From CAUPWF01 sp964367685 (GTDB lineage: Bacteria; Bacillota; Clostridia; Lachnospirales; Lachnospiraceae): a stretch of 64,000 bases of DNA. The stretch is taken from assembly GCA_964367685.1 (NCBI GenBank), contig CAYIYM010000006.1, forward strand, positions 24,227 to 88,226. Direction: 5' to 3'. The translations under genes were made by a program, and so were the position numbers. The notes below the pieces were generated by a model. That model had not been told where the DNA came from and ran no database searches. It worked only from the letters and a program-made list of their open reading frames with translations. Shown here one piece after another: positions 60,577-64,000 of the stretch (positions within the stretch are counted from its first letter, which is position 1; every line of letters begins with the position of its first letter).

Positions 60577-60605
60577 TCTTATAATCACACCCTCATTTTT
60601 CTCTT

Positions 60606-61316
60606 TTATTTTGGTCCATATTTCCTGTAATAACACATCGCCGTAAATGTATATACATCTTCGATTGTTGTTATTTTAAAATTTTGTTGACCATTTAGAA
60701 TTGCTTTAATTGGAATGTCCATCTTTAGATATAACTGATCTGTTGATATACAGTCTTCTTCCCCACATTCACTTGCCCTACTATAAGTATCTATTAAAGT
60801 AGCATACTCGTATGCTTGGGGTGCCTGTGCTCTATATATTTTATATGGTGGTTGATGCTTATCAAGTGTCTCACCAGTTTCACTGTAAAACATAGATTCT
60901 AAGCAATGCGCACATACAACCGCTGCACCATATTTTATTGCACCATCAATAGATTTCCTCACCGTTTCTTCTGTAAACTCAGGGCGTACTGCATCTTGAA
61001 CTATAATAATATCGTCCTTTTTAGCAATATCATGCAAAGCAAACACGCCGTTCTTCACAGATAGATGGCCATTTGCTCCGCCTTGAACAATTCGTGTTAC
61101 TTTGGTTAAATTATATTTTTTAATTAATTCACGTACATGGTCTTCCCATCCCAGCAGACACACAACAACAATTTCATCAATTAATTCACTTTGTTGAAAT
61201 CGTTCTAATGTATACACAATAATTGGCTTTCCTAAAATTTCAATAAACTGCTTCGGTCTATCGCTAGGTTGCACACGAACACCTGTCCCTCCTGCTTTTA
61301 TAACTACATAATTCAT
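60606..61316 (-). CDS. IspD/TarI-family cytidylyltransferase
   Basis: A 236-residue CTP-dependent nucleotidyltransferase: VVIKAGGTGVRVQPSDRPKQF (CTP loop; Lys where most members have Leu), GKPIIVYTLERF, IVQGGANGHLSVKNG and IVQDAVRPEF. The end ILNGQQNFKITTIEDVYTF matches IspD/TarI. In a glycan operon with a CDP-glycerol phosphotransferase-like gene it is more likely to activate an alditol phosphate (ribitol- or related) than to serve the MEP pathway. It overlaps the FkbM gene by ATGA. Confidence 0.88.
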   Translation of the reverse strand: MNYVVIKAGGTGVRVQPSDRPKQFIEILGKPIIVYTLERFQQSELIDEIVVVCLLGWEDHVRELIKKYNLTKVTRIVQGGANGHLSVKNGVFALHDIAKKDDIIIVQDAVRPEFTEETVRKSIDGAIKYGAAVVCAHCLESMFYSETGETLDKHQPPYKIYRAQAPQAYEYATLIDTYSRASECGEEDCISTDQLYLKMDIPIKAILNGQQNFKITTIEDVYTFTAMCYYRKYGPK

Positions 61317-62377
61317 GATAGCTCCTCGCTTTCATCTGTTGGTATAGCATACAAAACAGTTTCCAATTCACCTAATGAATAATGCCTTAGGTACAACCGA
61401 TAAAAGGGAGCTGTTTTTCTGATGTATTCTGGAATCTCATCAATATCTTCCGCTTTATGATACACACAAATTGCAAGCTTTGGTCGAAATTTCTCAATAA
61501 TATTTCTAGCTCCTTTTAACGCTTCTAGTTCGGCGCCCTCAATATCCATTTTTATATATGTAACCTTATTTTCACCTATATAATCATCAAGGGAAAACAC
61601 CTTTATTTGATTCGATAGTTGTCCATCTGAATATTCTTTCTCTGATTCCTCTATATGAGAACTTCCTGTTGCCATATTGGAAAATGATAATTCTCTTGTA
61701 GTAGACCATACCCCTGCATTCACCATCTCAAGGTTCTGACAATCTTGCAGTTGCTTTATACAATGCTCATAATTTTCTTTGTCTGGTTCAAATGCATAAA
61801 TTTTAAAGTATTTTTGATTCGTAGCATGCTTAAATCTAAGGACATCATCTCCATTAAAACAACCAGCATCTACAAATACTTCATCTTCTGTTAAATGTAA
61901 CTCTTCTAAGTCGAAATACTGGTTCCCAATGTCTCGGCAATCAAAAATGATTTGCTTTTCTGCTATCCCATATCCTAATAATTGGGTTCGAATTTCGTCT
62001 ATATAGGTAGGAATTGATGTTCCAATAACAAAGCAATATTCCTCCACATTATTTTGAATTTCATCCACTGAAATATATGGTATTCCATGATAAATACTCT
62101 CATATTTCGCGCTATTGGTAGTATAATAATCAATTGGAAACTTTGCTATTTTAAAAATATTACAAATTCTTTGTGCGATGGCACCATTTCCAAATAGAAC
62201 AATTTTCTTCTCTTTTTGTTCTTCAATTACGTCTTCTAACTGCCTTCCCGTATTTTTTTCATATACAAACAAAACTAGTTTTAGCAGATACGCTTCTTTT
62301 TCTCCCCAACCCCATTGTTTTAAGCACTCATAAATATATTGTGACTGAGTATCAGAAAATCTATTATCTCTTTTCAT
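61313..62377 (-). CDS. FkbM-family methyltransferase with N-terminal Rossmann-like module
   Basis: About 354 residues. N-terminal module (about 45-150; KIVLFGNGAIAQRICNIF, IDYYTTNSAKYESIYHG, YCFVIGTSIPTY) and a C-terminal FkbM SAM-dependent methyltransferase (about 160-340; VFVDAGCFNGDDVLRF, YAFEPDKENYEHC, TYIKMDIEGAELEALKGA). FkbM enzymes O-methylate sugars. ATG 62377 has GAGGAGG; the codon at 62401 is further into rfbG without such a site. The start overlaps rfbG by 14 bases. Confidence 0.88.
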   Translation of the reverse strand: MKRDNRFSDTQSQYIYECLKQWGWGEKEAYLLKLVLFVYEKNTGRQLEDVIEEQKEKKIVLFGNGAIAQRICNIFKIAKFPIDYYTTNSAKYESIYHGIPYISVDEIQNNVEEYCFVIGTSIPTYIDEIRTQLLGYGIAEKQIIFDCRDIGNQYFDLEELHLTEDEVFVDAGCFNGDDVLRFKHATNQKYFKIYAFEPDKENYEHCIKQLQDCQNLEMVNAGVWSTTRELSFSNMATGSSHIEESEKEYSDGQLSNQIKVFSLDDYIGENKVTYIKMDIEGAELEALKGARNIIEKFRPKLAICVYHKAEDIDEIPEYIRKTAPFYRLYLRHYSLGELETVLYAIPTDESEELS

Positions 62378-63440
62378 TAATAACCTCCTCAATATATTCA
62401 TTTATCTGATTTGTCGTAAATAAAATCATATCTTTTTTCTCTAGAAATGCTTGCTCCCAAAGCACAGTCATTTCTACTGCTTTTTTGATACTACAAATTG
62501 GTTTCCAGCAAAAGGTTTTCTTAATTAATGATGAATCTAATCTCAAGAAATTAGCTTCGTGAGGCTGATTCACATCTACCTTTATTTCATAACTTGTTCC
62601 GCTCCAACTCTCACAAAACAATTCCACAATTTCCTGTGTACTTACACAGTCTTGCGATTCAGGACCTACGTTATAACTGCCTGACACTTCTATATTTTTT
62701 GACTGCTGCATACCTATAAGCAAATACGCATATAATGGTTCTAGAACATGTTGGTATGGTCGTACTGAATTTGGATTTCTAATAATAATGCTCTCTTTAT
62801 TGATTCTCGCTCGAATACTATCTGGGATAATTCTATTTTCACATCTATCGCCACCACCGATCACATTCCCAGCACGAGCAGTAGAAACCGATATCATTTG
62901 CTTATCGAAAAATGATTGTTTATAACTACTCGTAACTAGTTCTGAACAAGACTTACTATTTGAATAAGGGTCATATCCATTCAAGGCTTCATTTTCTCTA
63001 TATCCCCAAATCCACTCTTTATTTTCGTATACTTTATCTGTCGTAACATTAACAAATGATTTTACACTTTCTGTTTTTCTTACACACTCGCAAACATGAA
63101 CAGTTCCCATCACGTTTGTGCTATATGTGTCAACCGGCTCCATATAAGATGGTAAAACTAATGATTGGGCAGCCAAATGGAACACATATTCCGGCTTTTC
63201 TTTCGCAAATACATGTTCCAATAAAGTAAGATTTCTTATATCCCCATAATATGATTTTACATACTTATCAAGCTCCAAAGAGCTAAAAATTACATTGTTT
63301 AACTTCGACTCCAAACCATATCCTATTACTTCCGCCCCAAACATAAGTAGCATTTGACATAACCAACTCCCCTTAAATCCAGTATGCCCTGTTACTAAAA
63401 CTTTCTTCCCTCGATAATGATTCAATTTAAACTCTGTCAT
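62364..63440 (-). CDS. rfbG: CDP-glucose 4,6-dehydratase
   Basis: About 358 residues of the SDR family: KKVLVTGHTGFKGSWLCQML (GxxGxxG), VFHLAAQSLVLPSY, FVNVTTDKVYENKEW and YDPYSNSKSCSE, where YxxxK is the catalytic pair; AGNVIGGGD is typical of RfbG. It converts CDP-glucose to CDP-4-keto-6-deoxyglucose. First gene of the operon. I start at ATG 63440 with GGGGTGAATGGG before it, because the earlier codon at 63470 lies in a leader hairpin. Confidence 0.94.
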   Translation of the reverse strand: MTEFKLNHYRGKKVLVTGHTGFKGSWLCQMLLMFGAEVIGYGLESKLNNVIFSSLELDKYVKSYYGDIRNLTLLEHVFAKEKPEYVFHLAAQSLVLPSYMEPVDTYSTNVMGTVHVCECVRKTESVKSFVNVTTDKVYENKEWIWGYRENEALNGYDPYSNSKSCSELVTSSYKQSFFDKQMISVSTARAGNVIGGGDRCENRIIPDSIRARINKESIIIRNPNSVRPYQHVLEPLYAYLLIGMQQSKNIEVSGSYNVGPESQDCVSTQEIVELFCESWSGTSYEIKVDVNQPHEANFLRLDSSLIKKTFCWKPICSIKKAVEMTVLWEQAFLEKKDMILFTTNQINEYIEEVINEKR

Positions 63441-63460
63441 CCCATTCACCCCAAATAATA

Positions 63461-63500
63461 AAAGTTGCATACAGCTAATATTATAACTCTGTGCAACTTT
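63461..63500 (-). other. Leader hairpin ahead of the glycan operon
   Basis: Arms AAAGTTGCA and TGCAACTTT (63461-63469 with 63492-63500) plus an inner CAG/CTG pair; the minus-strand RNA continues UUUAUUAUUU. It lies between the predicted promoter and the rfbG ribosome binding site. It could be a weak attenuator, a 5'-end stabiliser or a protein-binding site. Confidence 0.5.
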
Positions 63501-63505
63501 ATATA

Positions 63506-63535
63506 ATTGTATTGCTATAATTCAACATTTGTCAA
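63506..63535 (-). promoter_or_regulatory. Predicted promoter of the glycan operon
   Basis: TTGACA (63535-63530), 18-base spacer, TACAAT (63511-63506) on the minus strand. A second ATTGACAA lies 19 bases further upstream as a direct repeat. Confidence 0.5.
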
Positions 63536-63674
63536 TTCATTCACTTGTTGTCAATCAATTCGCCTTAATTTACTTTCTATTCAAATAATATCATGTTTTC
63601 GATAATTAAGTCAATGAAAAAACCTTACTTGCGCCTATATATCACAGATTTCATATTCTCCAATACACAATAAA

Positions 63675-63704
63675 AATCGACTTAGTAATTAAACCAAGTC
63701 GATT
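63675..63704 (-). terminator. Intrinsic terminator of the gene at the right edge
   Basis: Stem AATCGACTT/AAGTCGATT (63675-63683 with 63696-63704); on the minus strand it is followed by TTTTTATT, ending the transcript before the glycan operon promoter. Confidence 0.8.
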
Positions 63705-63719
63705 AGGGGATTTTCACTA

Positions 63720-64000
63720 TTAAAAGAAAAAATCATTCATATCTTCCTTTTCTTCTTTCGTGTCTGACAGTATATTATAATATACAATGCATCCACATAC
63801 GGTGTAAAATAGCATATACCCAATGGAATATGGTGTTGGATTTATGTACATATATTCTTCATTCATATTAACAAGTAAAAGAATAGGCGAAATGAGTCCT
63901 ACCATGCTTCCTATAACTCTGCCTGTTGCAAGTAGTCCGCTACCGATCCACAAAAAGCACAATGTAAAAACAAGTTCAATTGGAATCCGAGGTAAATATG
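63720..64000 (-). CDS. Membrane protein of unknown function, N-terminus cut by window edge
   Basis: At least 93 residues are visible and the frame remains open to base 64000, so the in-frame TTG near 63962 is not necessarily the start. Three hydrophobic segments are seen (LVFTLCFLWIGSGLL, VGLISPILLLV, YMLFYTVCGCIVYYNIL), then an acidic cytoplasmic tail ending NDFFF. I do not recognise the family. It has its own terminator at 63675 and is separate from the glycan operon. Confidence 0.6.
   Translation of the reverse strand, partial: YLPRIPIELVFTLCFLWIGSGLLATGRVIGSMVGLISPILLLVNMNEEYMYINPTPYSIGYMLFYTVCGCIVYYNILSDTKEEKEDMNDFFF

Noticed and set aside
60606..61316. MEP-pathway ispD
   Set aside because: The family matches, but the gene overlaps glycan genes on both sides and a CDP-glycerol phosphotransferase-like gene is in the same operon, so a TarI-like role is preferred; ispD is not excluded.

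Overview
The window is low-GC DNA with strong purine-rich ribosome binding sites, intrinsic terminators with U-tracts, a T-box leader and an anaerobic gene set: rubredoxin, a giant acyl-CoA dehydratase activase, ECF S-components, an old yellow enzyme and a DUF362 ferredoxin-like protein. This fits an anaerobic Firmicute, probably a Clostridia member close to Lachnospiraceae; the placement is inferred from gene content only. Three runs of exactly 100 N are assembly gaps of unknown true length. Two of them lie in tandem codon repeats of ABC-transporter adaptor genes.

Layout. 1-3.2 kb: partial LysR regulator, TtcA-like tRNA thiolase, split ThrE-type amino-acid exporter, zinc-ribbon membrane protein. 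3.3-9.7 kb (minus): a MacB-type ABC export cassette with one ATPase, one permease and two HlyD-like adaptors, downstream of coaBC. 9.8-15.6 kb (plus): ECF S-component, 2-hydroxyacyl-CoA dehydratase-type activase of about 1,410 residues, Crp/Fnr regulator. 15.7-19.6 kb (minus): a second MacB-type cassette. 19.8-22.9 kb (minus): a TrpXYZ-like ABC importer behind a T-box riboswitch. 23.1-29.1 kb: upp, an old yellow enzyme/molybdopterin oxidoreductase pair, an RsuA-type pseudouridine synthase, DegV. 29.2-33.6 kb: DUF362 protein, glutamate-synthase-like FMN protein, rubredoxin, and a DUF4430 lipoprotein with an ECF S-component. 33.8-39.9 kb: MarR plus a short (class II) UvrA, divergent from an alkylation-repair operon (AlkA, AdaA, AdaB, ABM protein, DUF1848). 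40-46.1 kb (minus): methionine operon (metY, B12-reactivation domain, short metH, homocysteine methyltransferase/MTHFR). 46.4-49 kb: orphan histidine kinase and a class V aminotransferase.

49.1-63.4 kb (minus): a tightly packed run of 13 genes for a surface glycan or glycoprotein. It makes a CDP-6-deoxyhexose (rfbF, rfbG, 3,5-epimerase, reductase), probably a second CDP-activated compound (IspD/TarI-like cytidylyltransferase), and carries an FkbM methyltransferase, two paralogous family 2 glycosyltransferases, two radical SAM proteins and a CDP-glycerol glycerophosphotransferase-like enzyme. A Rossmann-like module recurs in four of these proteins. This is the strongest candidate for an undescribed system. 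The next best are the adaptor with a repeat-borne domain inserted in its coiled-coil hairpin, the alkylation-repair operon with two extra genes, and the DUF4430/ECF pair.
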